Notes: generated by a model from the sequence alone, not told the origin. Positions 44,098 through 54,318 are shown, counted from the first letter of the stretch. The stretch: DNA of 64,000 nucleotides from Candidatus Kuenenia stuttgartensis (GCA_945875585.1 CAMCLK010000013.1:1-64000); one strand, 5' to 3'. Made by a program: numbers and translations.

Positions 44098-44697
44098 TTA
44101 GAACTTCACCCGAACATTTTGCCGCTCTTCCGGATTGTCGATTTCAAAGAGCGAAGCTGTCGTGAAACCCATCATTCCGGCAAAGGCGATGGCGGGGAAC
44201 GTTTCACGCGATGTGTTGTAGAGGGTTACCTTGTCGTTGAAATCTTGCCGAGCCATGGCGATACGGTTTTCGGTTTCGCCCAACTCACCCTGCAACTGAA
44301 GCATGTTTTGGTTGGCCTTCAGGTCTGGATAGGCTTCGGCAAGCGCGAACATCCGGCCCATGCTGCCCCGCAGCACTGCTTCGGCTTCGCCGACCTTTTT
44401 CATGGCATCCGGGTCGCCCGGGTTGTCGGCAGCCTTCTGGCTTACGGCAAAGGCTGTGTTGCGCGCCTGAATGACGGCGTCGAGCGTTTGGCGTTCGTGT
44501 GCCATGGCACCTTTAACGCTTTCCACCAGATTGGGGATCAGGTCGTAGCGGCGTTTCAGCTGGACATCAACCTTGGCGAATGAGTTCTTGTACTCATTCC
44601 GGCGGCTTACCAGATTGTTGTAAATGGAAATAGCCATCAACGCTATAACAGCGAAGCAACCGGCAGCGGCCAGCAGGCCGATCAGAACACCTCCCAT
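44098..44697 (-). CDS. lemA: LemA family membrane protein
   Basis: This 199-residue protein has an N-terminal membrane anchor (VLIGLLAAAGCFAVIALMAI) and a LemA domain with RRYDLIPNLVESVKGAMAHERQTLD, LAEAYPDLKANQNMLQLQGEL and NRIAMARQDFNDKV. The ATG at 44697 is supported by AGGGGGA 7 bases upstream. LemA proteins have a three-helix outside domain; their role is not settled. The GIDE-LemA gene follows 22 bases after its stop, so the two are almost certainly one operon and may form a hetero-oligomer. A TPM-domain gene, a frequent LemA neighbour, is not present nearby. Confidence 0.9.
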   Translation of the reverse strand: MGGVLIGLLAAAGCFAVIALMAISIYNNLVSRRNEYKNSFAKVDVQLKRRYDLIPNLVESVKGAMAHERQTLDAVIQARNTAFAVSQKAADNPGDPDAMKKVGEAEAVLRGSMGRMFALAEAYPDLKANQNMLQLQGELGETENRIAMARQDFNDKVTLYNTSRETFPAIAFAGMMGFTTASLFEIDNPEERQNVRVKF

Positions 44698-44896
44698 GAC
44701 TCGATTCCCCCTTTTGGAACGGTGAAGCTGCAACAGAGCATCATTCTACGAAAAAATGGCATGTTGATTTCCGCCGATGAAAGGTGATCTGACGTGTAGG
44801 GGCATTTCCGGCTTGTTGGGTCGTGACATTCAGGAATTGATGGTACATTCGGGTTCGTGCCTACCTGTGTCAACCATTGTGAATGGGGTTCCCCAC

Positions 44897-45772
44897 ATGA
44901 AGCATTCATGCCGTTTCTTCACTATTTTTGCTCTTATTGCTGTATTGGCGTCTGTGGCTGAGGCCCAAACCGTCAAGCGCAATATCCCGTATGCCCAGCC
45001 TGAAAACGAACGGCAGATGGTTGATATCTTTGCCCCGGAGAATGCCAAAAACCTTCCAGTGATTTTCTGGATTCATGGTGGTGGTTGGCAGGTAGGGGAT
45101 AAGACCAGCGTGCAAGCCAAACCAAAGGCTTTTGTGGACCATGGGTTTGTATTTGTGTCCACAAACTATCGTTTTCTCCCCGTGGTCGATATGGGAACCA
45201 TTGTGCGCGATATCGCAAAATCGATTCGTTGGGTTCATGACCACATTTCAGAATTTGGCGGCGACCCGAAACGGATTCTTGTCATGGGGCATTCCGCCGG
45301 GGCTCAATTGGCAGCGTTGATTTGCACCGACGAACGTTACCTAAAAGCGGAAGGTCTTTCCTTGGCCATCACCAAAGGATGTGTGTCCGTGGATGGAGAT
45401 ACCTACGATGTGCCGCTAATGATTGAGACAAGCGCCGCACGCCGCAAGGCATTGGGCCAGCCCGATCCGAAGTTTGGCCACTACCAGAAATTCGGCAACG
45501 ATCCTGTGAAACACCGTGACTTTTCTGCGGTCAACCATGTGGCCCGAGACAAAGGTATTTGTCCATTCTTAATGCTGCACGTGGCGGCTCATGCCGATAC
45601 CACAGCCCAGGCGAAACGACTGGGTGCGGTGCTTTCGGAGGCCGGTATTCCTGCGACGGTTTTTGGTGCCACGGGCACAGACCACACAAAGATCAACGAC
45701 AATCTTGGGTTGCCAGACGATCCGTCCACCAAGGCACTGTTCGCGTTTTTGGGGGATGCTTTGAAGAAATAA
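44897..45772 (+). CDS. Secreted alpha/beta-hydrolase esterase (HSL-like)
   Basis: This 291-residue exported enzyme has a signal peptide ([17 protein letters not shown]) and an alpha/beta-hydrolase fold with the HGGGW oxyanion motif, the GHSAGA nucleophile elbow and a GTDHTKIN histidine loop. This set is typical of hormone-sensitive-lipase-type carboxylesterases and BD-FAE-type feruloyl/acetyl esterases. The ATG at 44897 is taken because it begins the signal peptide. It is divergent from the LemA operon. Substrate unknown. Confidence 0.87.
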   Translation: MKHSCRFFTIFALIAVLASVAEAQTVKRNIPYAQPENERQMVDIFAPENAKNLPVIFWIHGGGWQVGDKTSVQAKPKAFVDHGFVFVSTNYRFLPVVDMGTIVRDIAKSIRWVHDHISEFGGDPKRILVMGHSAGAQLAALICTDERYLKAEGLSLAITKGCVSVDGDTYDVPLMIETSAARRKALGQPDPKFGHYQKFGNDPVKHRDFSAVNHVARDKGICPFLMLHVAAHADTTAQAKRLGAVLSEAGIPATVFGATGTDHTKINDNLGLPDDPSTKALFAFLGDALKK

Positions 45773-45909
45773 GTGTTGCCGCATTCGTGTGTCACATCAC
45801 CAGGGCTTGGCTCCAATCCGTTGAGAAGTTCATCTTCTTCAGTATTTCATCATGTTGCTTGGTGGTTTCGGTATGCTGAATCACCAACCTTAGGCTGCCA
45901 GAGGCCCAA

Positions 45910-47631
45910 ATGCTGTACTTCACGCGAACCGTAACTGTGTTTCTGCTGTTGATGACCCCAATGGTTGCGATGGCGCAAACACCTGCACCCGCCAACAAGC
46001 CGGTTAAGCTTGCTGTTTTGCTGGTGTTCGACCAGTTTCGGGGTGATTACCCCCTGCGCTGGAAAGCCCAGTTCGGGCCAGATGGTCTGAACCGTTTTCT
46101 GGACAAAGGTGCTTGGTATGCCAACGCCCACTATCCGTATGCACTCACGGTAACCGGTGCGGGCCATGCCAGCCTTGTGGCGGGTGCAAGCCCATCCGTT
46201 CATGGCATTATTTCCAATGACTGGCACAATCCGGTCAACGGGGAAGAAGTCTATTGCGCCACAGCAGAACGGTACCAACGGGTACCCGCTGCTTCGGTGG
46301 TGGAACAGAAGCCATCTGTGACTGGAGCGGTGGTGAAGAAGCGAAGCGGATCCGGCAGCCCTGAACGGCTTCTGGCTCCAACTTTGGGTGATTCCCTTAG
46401 GCCTAAATCCGACAGCCCGTCAAAAATAGCGTCTTTTTCGCTGAAGGATCGGGGTGCCATTCTGCCGGGCGGGATTCATGGCAATATTATTTACTGGTGG
46501 GATAGCGAAACGGGTGAATTTGTCACGTCTAACTACTACCGCGACAGTGTTGCTGGCTGGGTATCAGAATTCAATGCTGGCAAGCCTGCCAACCGTTGGT
46601 TTGGCACGACATGGGAGCGTTTGCGGCCTGATCTGGATTACAACCAACTGGCAGGCCCGGACGATGCTCCTGGTGAAGGAACAGGAACATTGAAGAAGCA
46701 GGGCCGGGCCTTCCCGCACCCTTTCCCATCAGAGAAAGCAACGCCCGACAAGTCGTATTACAGTGCCCTTTACAACTCTCCATTTTCCAATGAACTTCTG
46801 GCAGACTTCGCCATGGAAGCGGTTCGTCGGGAAAAGCTGGGTCAAAGGGATGTGTCCGACCTGCTCTGCATCAGTTTCTCCGCCAACGATGTGGTTGGTC
46901 ACACATGGGGACCAGACAGCCATGAAGTGCTGGATATAACCTTGCGAACCGATCTCTTGTTGGCTCGAATTTTCAAGGATCTCGATTCTCTGGTAGGCAA
47001 AGATAACTACGCTGTGGTGCTGTCGGCGGACCATGGTGTTTGTCCTTTGCCGGAGCGGGCCCGAACACGGGGCGAAATGACTGCCATGCGCGTCGATGCC
47101 GTGAAGCTGTCGCTTGGTTTGGTTTCACATCTGAGGAAAACATTTAAGCTTGACGAAAAAGCCAAACCGTTGATCAACACACTGGATGAAAATCTTTACC
47201 TCAATGCCAAGGTTTTTGCGGCAGCGGGAACCACTGTTGAAGTCGCGCGGGAGGAAGCAGCACGTTGGCTGCGCACCCAAGAAGGCATTGGCCGTGTGTT
47301 CACACGCGATCAGCTTGAGTCGACGGCGGCTACCGACGATGGTTTGCTACGTCAGGCGCGCCTGAGTTTTCATCGTGCCAGTTCGGGCGATCTGGTGGTT
47401 CTTCCAGCCTATGGTTGCCTCTTCGGCGCATCACCGACTGCGACGGGCACGTCGCACGGCACGCCTTATCATTACGACACCCATGTGCCATTGCTGGTTT
47501 ATGGTCCTGGTGTGAAAACCGGCCGCCGCGATCAGCGTGTTTCATGCTTGGCCAGTTCAGCCATTCTGGCGGATTTCTTGAAAGTGCCGGCACCGCCGGC
47601 TGCCGAACCTGTGCCGAGTGATTTGAAGTAA
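45910..47631 (+). CDS. PafA-like alkaline phosphatase family phosphohydrolase
   Basis: This 573-residue exported protein has a signal peptide (VFLLLMTPMVAMAQ) and the PafA-type alkaline phosphatase/phosphodiesterase pattern: metal site VLLVFDQFRGDYP, nucleophile region ALTVTGAGHASLVAGASPSVHG with Thr, NDWH, second metal sites SANDVVGHTWGPDSHE and LSADHGVCPLP, and a closing GTSHGTPYHYDTHVPL. PafA-like enzymes release phosphate from monoesters outside the inner membrane. AGAGG lies 5 bases before the ATG. A perfect hairpin follows at 47641-47677. It faces another phosphatase-superfamily gene at 47802-50234. Confidence 0.88.
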   Translation: MLYFTRTVTVFLLLMTPMVAMAQTPAPANKPVKLAVLLVFDQFRGDYPLRWKAQFGPDGLNRFLDKGAWYANAHYPYALTVTGAGHASLVAGASPSVHGIISNDWHNPVNGEEVYCATAERYQRVPAASVVEQKPSVTGAVVKKRSGSGSPERLLAPTLGDSLRPKSDSPSKIASFSLKDRGAILPGGIHGNIIYWWDSETGEFVTSNYYRDSVAGWVSEFNAGKPANRWFGTTWERLRPDLDYNQLAGPDDAPGEGTGTLKKQGRAFPHPFPSEKATPDKSYYSALYNSPFSNELLADFAMEAVRREKLGQRDVSDLLCISFSANDVVGHTWGPDSHEVLDITLRTDLLLARIFKDLDSLVGKDNYAVVLSADHGVCPLPERARTRGEMTAMRVDAVKLSLGLVSHLRKTFKLDEKAKPLINTLDENLYLNAKVFAAAGTTVEVAREEAARWLRTQEGIGRVFTRDQLESTAATDDGLLRQARLSFHRASSGDLVVLPAYGCLFGASPTATGTSHGTPYHYDTHVPLLVYGPGVKTGRRDQRVSCLASSAILADFLKVPAPPAAEPVPSDLK

Positions 47632-47640
47632 AGATTTAAT

Positions 47641-47677
47641 CATTCAGCCGTATGCCGTTTCGGCATACGGCTGAATG
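47641..47677. terminator. Perfect 17-bp hairpin after the PafA-like gene
   Basis: CATTCAGCCGTATGCCG (47641-47657) pairs perfectly with CGGCATACGGCTGAATG (47661-47677) around TTT, beginning 10 bases after the stop. There is no T-run, so it may act with a factor, or protect the transcript end. Confidence 0.7.
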
Positions 47678-47741
47678 GCGCGAATCCCAATTCCTCCATA
47701 CGGTTATCTGATAGGGTTGCTGCAAAATCATCGACATCAAT

Positions 47742-47782
47742 AAAGCGATCCAGACATGATAGTGTCTGGATCGCTTTGTTTT
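47742..47782. terminator. Second strong hairpin, bidirectional terminator candidate
   Basis: AAAGCGATCCAGACA (47742-47756) pairs with TGTCTGGATCGCTTT (47763-47777) around TGATAG, then GTTTT on the + strand. The stem ends in A-T pairs that give T-runs in both directions, matching a terminator for the two convergent genes. Confidence 0.75.
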
Positions 47783-47801
47783 CAGATTGATATTCCGACC
47801 C

Positions 47802-50234
47802 TTATCGCGCCAAGAAGAATGCGGCCCTTACAGGCGCTGGCATCGGGCTTTCCGCACCCTTCACCGAACGCCAGATCACTTCATTGAAGGCCAAGTCATC
47901 GGCAGCATCTTCCTTTGATAGGTCGAAGGCCAACGATTGCTTCGCACCCCAAGCTTTGGCTGTATTCAGCTCACCCAGGTCAGTACCGGCTGCGCGGGCT
48001 TTGTAAGGTGTCGTATCGGCCTTCGGAAGGAATGCGTTGTACATCGGCCGTGCAGCGGCATCGAACTGGCTCATTGGCTTCAGACCAAGCACCAGTTCCA
48101 TGGTCCGCAGCATGGAGCTTGTTGAATAAAGTGTGGAATCAAGCCCGCGACCACGCGTGAACGGGCTGATGCAGAGCGCAACAGACCTGTGGGCATCCAC
48201 ATGGTCGGGGCCGTTCTGGGCATCGTCTTCAATAACGAAAATCGCTGTTTCTTTCCAGAACTTGCTTTTGCTCAGTCCTTCCACCACGCGACCCAATGCC
48301 AGATCGTTGTCTGCCACCATGGCGGTGGGCGTTGGCTTGCCTGGGCGGGTTCCGGAGGTGTGGTCATTGGGTAAACGCAGGATGGTCAGACGGGGGAAAT
48401 CGCCTGTTTTCTCGAAGCCTGCAAGCTCTTCAAGGAAGCGGTCGGCGCGTTTCTGGTCTGTCACATCGAGGTTGTAAGAGGGGAAGAACGGATCGAAATG
48501 GCCCTCGAGTGCCTTGACGCGTGCCTTGGCCGGCTTGCCCGCACCTCCGCCTTCAACCCATTCGCCGTAGCTGCGGTAGCTGATACCCGCTTCGGCGGCA
48601 CGATCCCACAAATAACCACCCGCGGGACGGGCCACGTGATCTTTGGTACCTTCAGCGGGATAGAAACCGAACTTTTTCAGGGGGCTGCCTCGGTAGCCCA
48701 AGGGCCATACCTTTTCGACAAAGTCTGTCGCATAAGCGCCCATTGACCATTCGTGGCCGTCGGCTGAAACCTCGCCATCGACATAACAATTATCAAGTTG
48801 CACGTATTCGCGTGCCAAGGCATGGTGGTTGGGGGTGATCTTCTCCGGGAAGAGGCACAGGCTTTTTTCGCCGTTACCGGGAACCATGTCTCCGAACACC
48901 TGATCGTAGGTGCGGTTTTCCTTGATAATGTAAATGCAATGACGGATAGGTGATGTATCACCCACACGCGCGGGAATCGGGTTGCCTTTCGGCTGTGACT
49001 GGATCGAGCCAAAGTCTGCGCGCAGTGGACTGCAGGCGTAGGCTTTGGGAGTCCACTCGGCGAGGCGCTCGGGGGTGGGGGCGTCAATGACTTCAAGCGT
49101 TCCTTGGAACAGGCCGCCAATGTACTGACGCACGGGCTGGTTTTTCACCAGTGGATTCGGACCCTGAGGATTGGCACGGGAGCTTACTCCCTTGCCGTTA
49201 GTTACCAGCAATCGGCCATCTGGATGAAAGCGGACCGAGGTGGGATACCAACCGGTGGGAATGAACCCGAGCGCTTTGGGTTCTCGAGGTTGTTCCAGAC
49301 CGAAAAGCGCCAGATTGTTCGCATCAGCATTGGCTACGGCGAGCAATTTGCCATCGGAAGACAAGGCAAGGCTACCGGGAGTGTTCCCATTGGGCGCTTT
49401 TGGGTACAGGGCACAGTTGAGCGATTTGAGAACCTTGCCTGTTGCCATGTCAACGATGGCAACCATGGTGGAATTGGCGCAAGCCACGAATAGAGTGGAA
49501 CCATCCTTGGTGAGTGCCATTTCTGCGGGGTGTGCGTGGCCCATGTCCCAGGTGGCTTCAACCTTCATCGCGTCGACATCGACCAGTGCAACAGATGTCT
49601 TGCCCCAAAGGGAAACCAGAACCTTGCCATTATTGAGTGCCAATACCCCAAATGGATAGGAACCTTCGCCGAGGTCAAGAACTCTGGCCGACTTCCCGCC
49701 TGCCAAATCCACGACGGCCATGGCATTGCCCAGCATCCCGGCTGTTGCCAAGCGTTTGCCATCGGGCAGCATGGCAATACCGGCTGGTACAAATGTTTTG
49801 GCTTTGTCCACCACTTTCAGTTCGGTGGGTTTGCCTAATTGGCCATTCGTGAAGGGATAGGAGCGGACGACTTCAAATTCGCCACCGCTTACGAACAGGT
49901 TTTCCCCCGCGGCGTCGAACGAGAGCCCGTGGAATGCCTGAGGCATGGCGACACGGCTGACGATTTGTGTGGTGTCGCCTTCGATTTTGGCGACCACAAC
50001 CTCGTGCGTGCCGTAACCGCAATGCAAGGCCACAACGTAAGGGCCTTTCGGGTGCAGTGCGAGGGTGACTGGCAAGTCGCCAAGGGTGGTGTGTTTTCCT
50101 GTTGGCATCAGGCGCCACTGGTTGGGCAGTTGTACCGATCCGTCTGGTTTGGGGCCTGGGAAATTGGCGGCGGTTTGCGCGTACGCCGCAGACGAACCAA
50201 GGCATAAAACTAGTGAAAGCATTAGTCGTTGCAT
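47802..50234 (-). CDS. YncE-like propeller fused to phosphoesterase
   Basis: This 810-residue exported protein has a signal peptide (LSLVLCLGSSAAYA), a YncE-type seven-bladed propeller (about 40-390, e.g. VALVDVDAMKVEATWDMGHAHPAEMALTKDG and VAIVDMATGKVLKSLNC) and a PF04185-like phosphoesterase domain (about 420-780) with HCIYIIKENRTYDQVFGDM, GHEWSMGAYATDFVE, FVIEDDAQNGPDHVDAHRS and FTRGRGLDSTLYSTSSMLRTMEL. The metal-ligand residues Glu, Asn, Asp and His are all visible. GGAG lies 9 bases before the ATG. It is a typical planctomycete enzyme, and the exact phosphoester substrate is unknown. Confidence 0.88.
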   Translation of the reverse strand: MQRLMLSLVLCLGSSAAYAQTAANFPGPKPDGSVQLPNQWRLMPTGKHTTLGDLPVTLALHPKGPYVVALHCGYGTHEVVVAKIEGDTTQIVSRVAMPQAFHGLSFDAAGENLFVSGGEFEVVRSYPFTNGQLGKPTELKVVDKAKTFVPAGIAMLPDGKRLATAGMLGNAMAVVDLAGGKSARVLDLGEGSYPFGVLALNNGKVLVSLWGKTSVALVDVDAMKVEATWDMGHAHPAEMALTKDGSTLFVACANSTMVAIVDMATGKVLKSLNCALYPKAPNGNTPGSLALSSDGKLLAVANADANNLALFGLEQPREPKALGFIPTGWYPTSVRFHPDGRLLVTNGKGVSSRANPQGPNPLVKNQPVRQYIGGLFQGTLEVIDAPTPERLAEWTPKAYACSPLRADFGSIQSQPKGNPIPARVGDTSPIRHCIYIIKENRTYDQVFGDMVPGNGEKSLCLFPEKITPNHHALAREYVQLDNCYVDGEVSADGHEWSMGAYATDFVEKVWPLGYRGSPLKKFGFYPAEGTKDHVARPAGGYLWDRAAEAGISYRSYGEWVEGGGAGKPAKARVKALEGHFDPFFPSYNLDVTDQKRADRFLEELAGFEKTGDFPRLTILRLPNDHTSGTRPGKPTPTAMVADNDLALGRVVEGLSKSKFWKETAIFVIEDDAQNGPDHVDAHRSVALCISPFTRGRGLDSTLYSTSSMLRTMELVLGLKPMSQFDAAARPMYNAFLPKADTTPYKARAAGTDLGELNTAKAWGAKQSLAFDLSKEDAADDLAFNEVIWRSVKGAESPMPAPVRAAFFLAR

Positions 50235-50406
50235 CGAATGAATCTCCGTAACTGCGGTAGGCAGATAATCTATTCAACACGAACAAGGGCTTCATGAAGT
50301 GGAAGATTTGATGAAAACGTTCCGGTTGGTATCTTCTGGCCGTGGTGATCAAGAGCCGTTACACTTGGCCACGCGGTTCCTTTTATGGTTCTCGAGGGCG
50401 GCAACG

Positions 50407-51672
50407 ATGCGCGGATTGCTGGTAATGGTATCGATGGGGCTTGCGGTGGTGGCTGTGCAGGCGGAGCCTTGGCCCACTTGGCGTGGTCCGAAGGGCGATG
50501 GCCATTCCTCGGAAAAGGGCCTGCCTACCATGTGGAGCGACAGCAAGAACCTGCTGTGGAAAGCACCGTTGCCGGGTATGGGTTGCTCGACCCCTGTTGT
50601 TTGGGGCGATGCCATTTTCCTGACATGTGTCGAAAACCAGAATCTGCTGCTGCTGGCTCTCGATACCAAAGGCAAGGAAAAATGGCGCGCCAAACTGGGC
50701 GAGGGGAACGTTCCGGCTCGCACAGACGAAGGCAACTGGGCCTCGGCGTCGGCGGTTACCGATGGCAAACATGTTTGGGCTTATGTGGGTTCCGGCGACA
50801 TTGCCTGTTACACCGTGGCAGGTGCCAAGGTGTGGGCCTTCAACCTGCAGCAGAAATATGGAAAATTCAACATCCAGTTTGGCATGCATTCAACGCCAAT
50901 CCTGCACGATGGCAAACTGTATCTCCAGTTGTTCCACACGGGGGCTCAACTGGTTATCTCTCTTGAAGCTGCCACCGGCAAAGAATTGTGGAAGGTGAAC
51001 CGAACCAGCGATGGAACCGACGAATGCCCCCATTCTTATGCTTCGCCAGTACTCTGGCAGGCTGGCGAAAAGGCTTACCTCATCACCCATGGAAATGATT
51101 ACGCTGTGGCGCACGATCTTGCAGATGGCCATGAATTATGGCGACTAGGGAACCTCAACCCAAAGGATAAGTATAATAAGACGCTCCGGTTTGTTGCTTC
51201 GCCAGTGGCTGCTCCCAATCTGATCGTTGTTCCTACAGCAAAGAATGGGCAGGTCGTTGCCTTGAAACCTGATGCTACTGGAATGGTTGGACCGGGCTCC
51301 AAACACGAACAGTGGCGCAAGCCCAGCAATACGCCCGATGTCCCCTCTCCTCTTGTGGCTGATGGCCTTGTTTACCTTTGCCGCGAAAACGGCACGCTGA
51401 TCTGCCTCGATGCGGTAACGGGCGAAGAATATTACCAAGAGCGCACCACTGCTGGGCGCTTCCGCGCATCGCCAGTACTTCTCGATGGTCATCTGCTGCT
51501 GACGAACCGCGACAAGGGCACAGTAACGGTGGTCAAGGCAGGCAAGAAATTTGTCCGCGTTTCCGACAACACGGTGCCCGATGTGCTGGCGGCATCCCCT
51601 GCAGTTGCTGATGGCAAAATCTACCTGCGCGGGTTTAAGTACCTGTGGGCCATCAGTGCTTCGGCACAATAA
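50407..51672 (+). CDS. Secreted PQQ-binding-like beta-propeller protein
   Basis: This 421-residue exported protein has a signal peptide (VMVSMGLAVVAVQAEP) and a PQQ-type propeller: PWPTWRGPKGDGHSSEKGLP at the start, LLLALDTKGKEKWRAKLG, GKELWKVNRTSDG and ICLDAVTGEEYYQERT. The ATG at 50407 is chosen because it begins the signal peptide and GAGG precedes it. It is a paralogue of the 8613-9938 protein. It ends 12 bases before the ComEC gene, though a functional link is doubtful. Confidence 0.87.
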   Translation: MRGLLVMVSMGLAVVAVQAEPWPTWRGPKGDGHSSEKGLPTMWSDSKNLLWKAPLPGMGCSTPVVWGDAIFLTCVENQNLLLLALDTKGKEKWRAKLGEGNVPARTDEGNWASASAVTDGKHVWAYVGSGDIACYTVAGAKVWAFNLQQKYGKFNIQFGMHSTPILHDGKLYLQLFHTGAQLVISLEAATGKELWKVNRTSDGTDECPHSYASPVLWQAGEKAYLITHGNDYAVAHDLADGHELWRLGNLNPKDKYNKTLRFVASPVAAPNLIVVPTAKNGQVVALKPDATGMVGPGSKHEQWRKPSNTPDVPSPLVADGLVYLCRENGTLICLDAVTGEEYYQERTTAGRFRASPVLLDGHLLLTNRDKGTVTVVKAGKKFVRVSDNTVPDVLAASPAVADGKIYLRGFKYLWAISASAQ

Positions 51673-51684
51673 AGGCACCCTGAG

Positions 51685-54198
51685 GTGTCTGCAGGTTCGG
51701 GGTTTTCCAACCTGTCGGGGCCTTTGCTGGCTATTGTTGGCTCATTACACAATGTTTGGCGGTCGGCGCCTTTGGCCCCGGCCGCCATTGCATTTACTGT
51801 TGGGGCAACAGCAGACAGGGTGCTGGCTCCCCAGCCATGGATGGTGGCGCTGGCGCTTCTGGCGGTCATCACATCTGCTGCCTTTCATGCTTCTGGCAGG
51901 CCGTTGTGGCTGCTGATACTAGTGGCACTTGTCGGGGCAGGCCGCAACGGCGCTGCTGTTTCTTGGACCATGGAACACGATCTGGCTTCACTACTGGGCG
52001 ATGACCCTATTCCAATGCGTATCGAGGCCGTTGTTCTGGAAGGGCCAGACATAACCCCTGCGGGAAAAACCGATCCCTTGCGGACATCGCCCCTTCCGCC
52101 CCGTTACGAGGCGATTGTGGCTGTAAAAAAAATCTGGATAGCGGGCGATCCAACACCAGCTTCAGGAACCATGCACGTGTCGGGTTCCGGGATGGCGCCT
52201 TTGATTGTTCCGGGAGACTGTATCGACGCTGTCGGGCAAGCGCAATTACCACAAGCTCCATCCAATCCGGGTGAAACAGACTCTCGGGAGGCATGGTGGG
52301 CCAAAGGAGTGCATGGGGAATTACGCGTTGCGGATCGCCCGGGCGATCTGGTTCCACTAGGCCCATCGAATGACTGGGATCTCCGTATTCTGTTATCACG
52401 TGTGAGACGCTGGGCCTCGTCGAGACTGGCTGCTGCTGTGGACCCGACGATTGAACCACTGGCTGCGGCATTGCTTTTGGGCGAAACGAATCGCCTTTCC
52501 CGTGAAAACTGGGATCAGTACCGACGTACAGGGGTGGTTCATGTTCTCGCCATTTCAGGGCAGCATCTGGTGTTGTTGGCACTGTTTCTGGCCATGGCGG
52601 GGCGGGTTTTCGGATGGCGTAAAACAGCACTGGCAGTTCCTGTAGCGTGCACGGTGCTGATCTATGCGGGAATGACCGGTGCCCGACCGGCAGCATTGCG
52701 TGCGGCAGCAACTGTTGGCGCCTTGGCGTTTGCTGACATGCTCAGGCGTCCGCGTCATTTGCCTTCAGCCATTGCGCTGAGCTGGATTGTGGTTGGACTG
52801 ATTGATCCGGGTGATTTATTCAGCACCGGATGCCTTTTGTCGTTTTTGGCGACTATGCTTCTGTACTGGGCAACAACGGGTTGGTCCGCCCCACCCACTG
52901 AGCAGGAAGATGCCTTGGCTCGGGCCCGCGACATGGGGCGGTCGTTACCTTGGCGGTGGACACGTACCGTACTGCTTGGAATCGCAGGTGCTTATGGTGC
53001 CAACCTCGTGATCTGGATTGGATTGGCACCTATGGTGGCTGCCCGCACCCATCTGATCAGCCCGGCGGCACTGCTGGTTGGCCCGCCCTTGGCGATTCTT
53101 GGATCTTTGGCACTTCTGCCAGGGTTTCCTCTCCTATTGATAGGAAACAGTATTCCATTAGTATCGGCTGGCTTGGGCTGGTGCGTTGCCATGGCTTTGG
53201 GAGGGTGTTCGCATCTGGTGGCATGGGCGTCTACCTGGCCGGGCGGAAGTCTTTGGGTTGGTGATATCACAATTCCTTGGCTTGTGGTCTGGCACCTGCT
53301 TCTCATTCCCATAATTGCGGCGCAAGGTAGTGCGGAACGACTGCGTGCCGCTACGCCAGCACTCGCATGGTTGGCACTGGGGCTGGCAATAGCCCTGGCC
53401 CCACCCAAGCGCACAGATCCGTGGCGTTGCACATTTTTGTCGGTTGGCCATGGCGGCTGCACTGTTATTGAATGGGCCGATGGCACCACCACCGTTTACG
53501 ATGCCGGTTCTCTGGCAGGCCCAGGCGTGGGCCGTCGGGTTCTTGTTCCATTTTTGTGGTACAGAGGCATCGACAAGATCGATGAGCTGATACTTTCCCA
53601 CGCTGATTTGGATCATTTCAACGGTGTTCTCGATCTTGTGGAACGTATTCCGGTCGGAAAAGTAATCACTTCGTCGTGGTTTGCCCGCAAGGACCAGCCT
53701 GGGGTGCATTACGTGCTCGATGGCTTAGTGCGGAACAATATTCCCATCGAAACGGTAGATGCGGGCGCCATTGTTGAACACCAAGGTAATTCTCTGGAGT
53801 TTCTCCATCCACGGCATCAATTTGTGGCGACAACGCAGAATGAGGCGAGTGTTGTGGTTGTGCTGCGAAGTCCAGCTGGGTCTGTTCTGCTTACGGGCGA
53901 TCTCGAAGGTGCCGGGCAGTCCGCTATGTTGCGCTTGCAGCCAATTCCAAACGTCACGGTACTTCAGGCACCACACCATGGTGGCGCCGCTGCCAATAAC
54001 AGTGCATTCCTAGCTTGGACGCGGCCATGGTTGATTGTGGCCCAGCAAGATGGCCGCCGAGCAACAGCAAGTGGGCCCAACGGAACGGGTTGGTGGAACA
54101 CCCATACCCATGGCGCGATTACAGTTCGCCCAGCAGGAAATTCCATAATTGCCGAGAGCTTTCTTACAGGCCAGCGCTTGGTGCACATTTCCCGATAA
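51685..54198 (+). CDS. comEC: ComEC/Rec2-type DNA uptake channel protein
   Basis: This 837-residue polytopic protein matches ComEC/Rec2, the inner-membrane channel for single-stranded DNA in natural transformation. The N-terminal OB-fold region (about 110-200) is followed by the competence domain (LAAALLLGETNRLSREN ... RRTGVVHVLAISGQHLVLLALFLAM ... GARPAALRAA), then further membrane segments. The C-terminal metallo-beta-lactamase domain has LSHADLDHFNGV (HxDxDH near residue 638) and a later LLTGDLEG and QAPHHGGAAANN, which would be the nuclease-like part. A GTG at 51685 with AAAGG ten bases upstream is the start. Other competence genes were not seen in the window. Confidence 0.92.
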   Translation: MSAGSGFSNLSGPLLAIVGSLHNVWRSAPLAPAAIAFTVGATADRVLAPQPWMVALALLAVITSAAFHASGRPLWLLILVALVGAGRNGAAVSWTMEHDLASLLGDDPIPMRIEAVVLEGPDITPAGKTDPLRTSPLPPRYEAIVAVKKIWIAGDPTPASGTMHVSGSGMAPLIVPGDCIDAVGQAQLPQAPSNPGETDSREAWWAKGVHGELRVADRPGDLVPLGPSNDWDLRILLSRVRRWASSRLAAAVDPTIEPLAAALLLGETNRLSRENWDQYRRTGVVHVLAISGQHLVLLALFLAMAGRVFGWRKTALAVPVACTVLIYAGMTGARPAALRAAATVGALAFADMLRRPRHLPSAIALSWIVVGLIDPGDLFSTGCLLSFLATMLLYWATTGWSAPPTEQEDALARARDMGRSLPWRWTRTVLLGIAGAYGANLVIWIGLAPMVAARTHLISPAALLVGPPLAILGSLALLPGFPLLLIGNSIPLVSAGLGWCVAMALGGCSHLVAWASTWPGGSLWVGDITIPWLVVWHLLLIPIIAAQGSAERLRAATPALAWLALGLAIALAPPKRTDPWRCTFLSVGHGGCTVIEWADGTTTVYDAGSLAGPGVGRRVLVPFLWYRGIDKIDELILSHADLDHFNGVLDLVERIPVGKVITSSWFARKDQPGVHYVLDGLVRNNIPIETVDAGAIVEHQGNSLEFLHPRHQFVATTQNEASVVVVLRSPAGSVLLTGDLEGAGQSAMLRLQPIPNVTVLQAPHHGGAAANNSAFLAWTRPWLIVAQQDGRRATASGPNGTGWWNTHTHGAITVRPAGNSIIAESFLTGQRLVHISR

Positions 54199-54318
54199 TC
54201 ATTAATTCCATAATTCCAACCGACTGCGGACAGTTGGTCGAGCGTAATGTTTTTATAGGGCTGACTTAAAACGCCCCCTGTGTCAGAAGATTCTCATGGT
54301 GTACGGGAGGGTTTTGTC

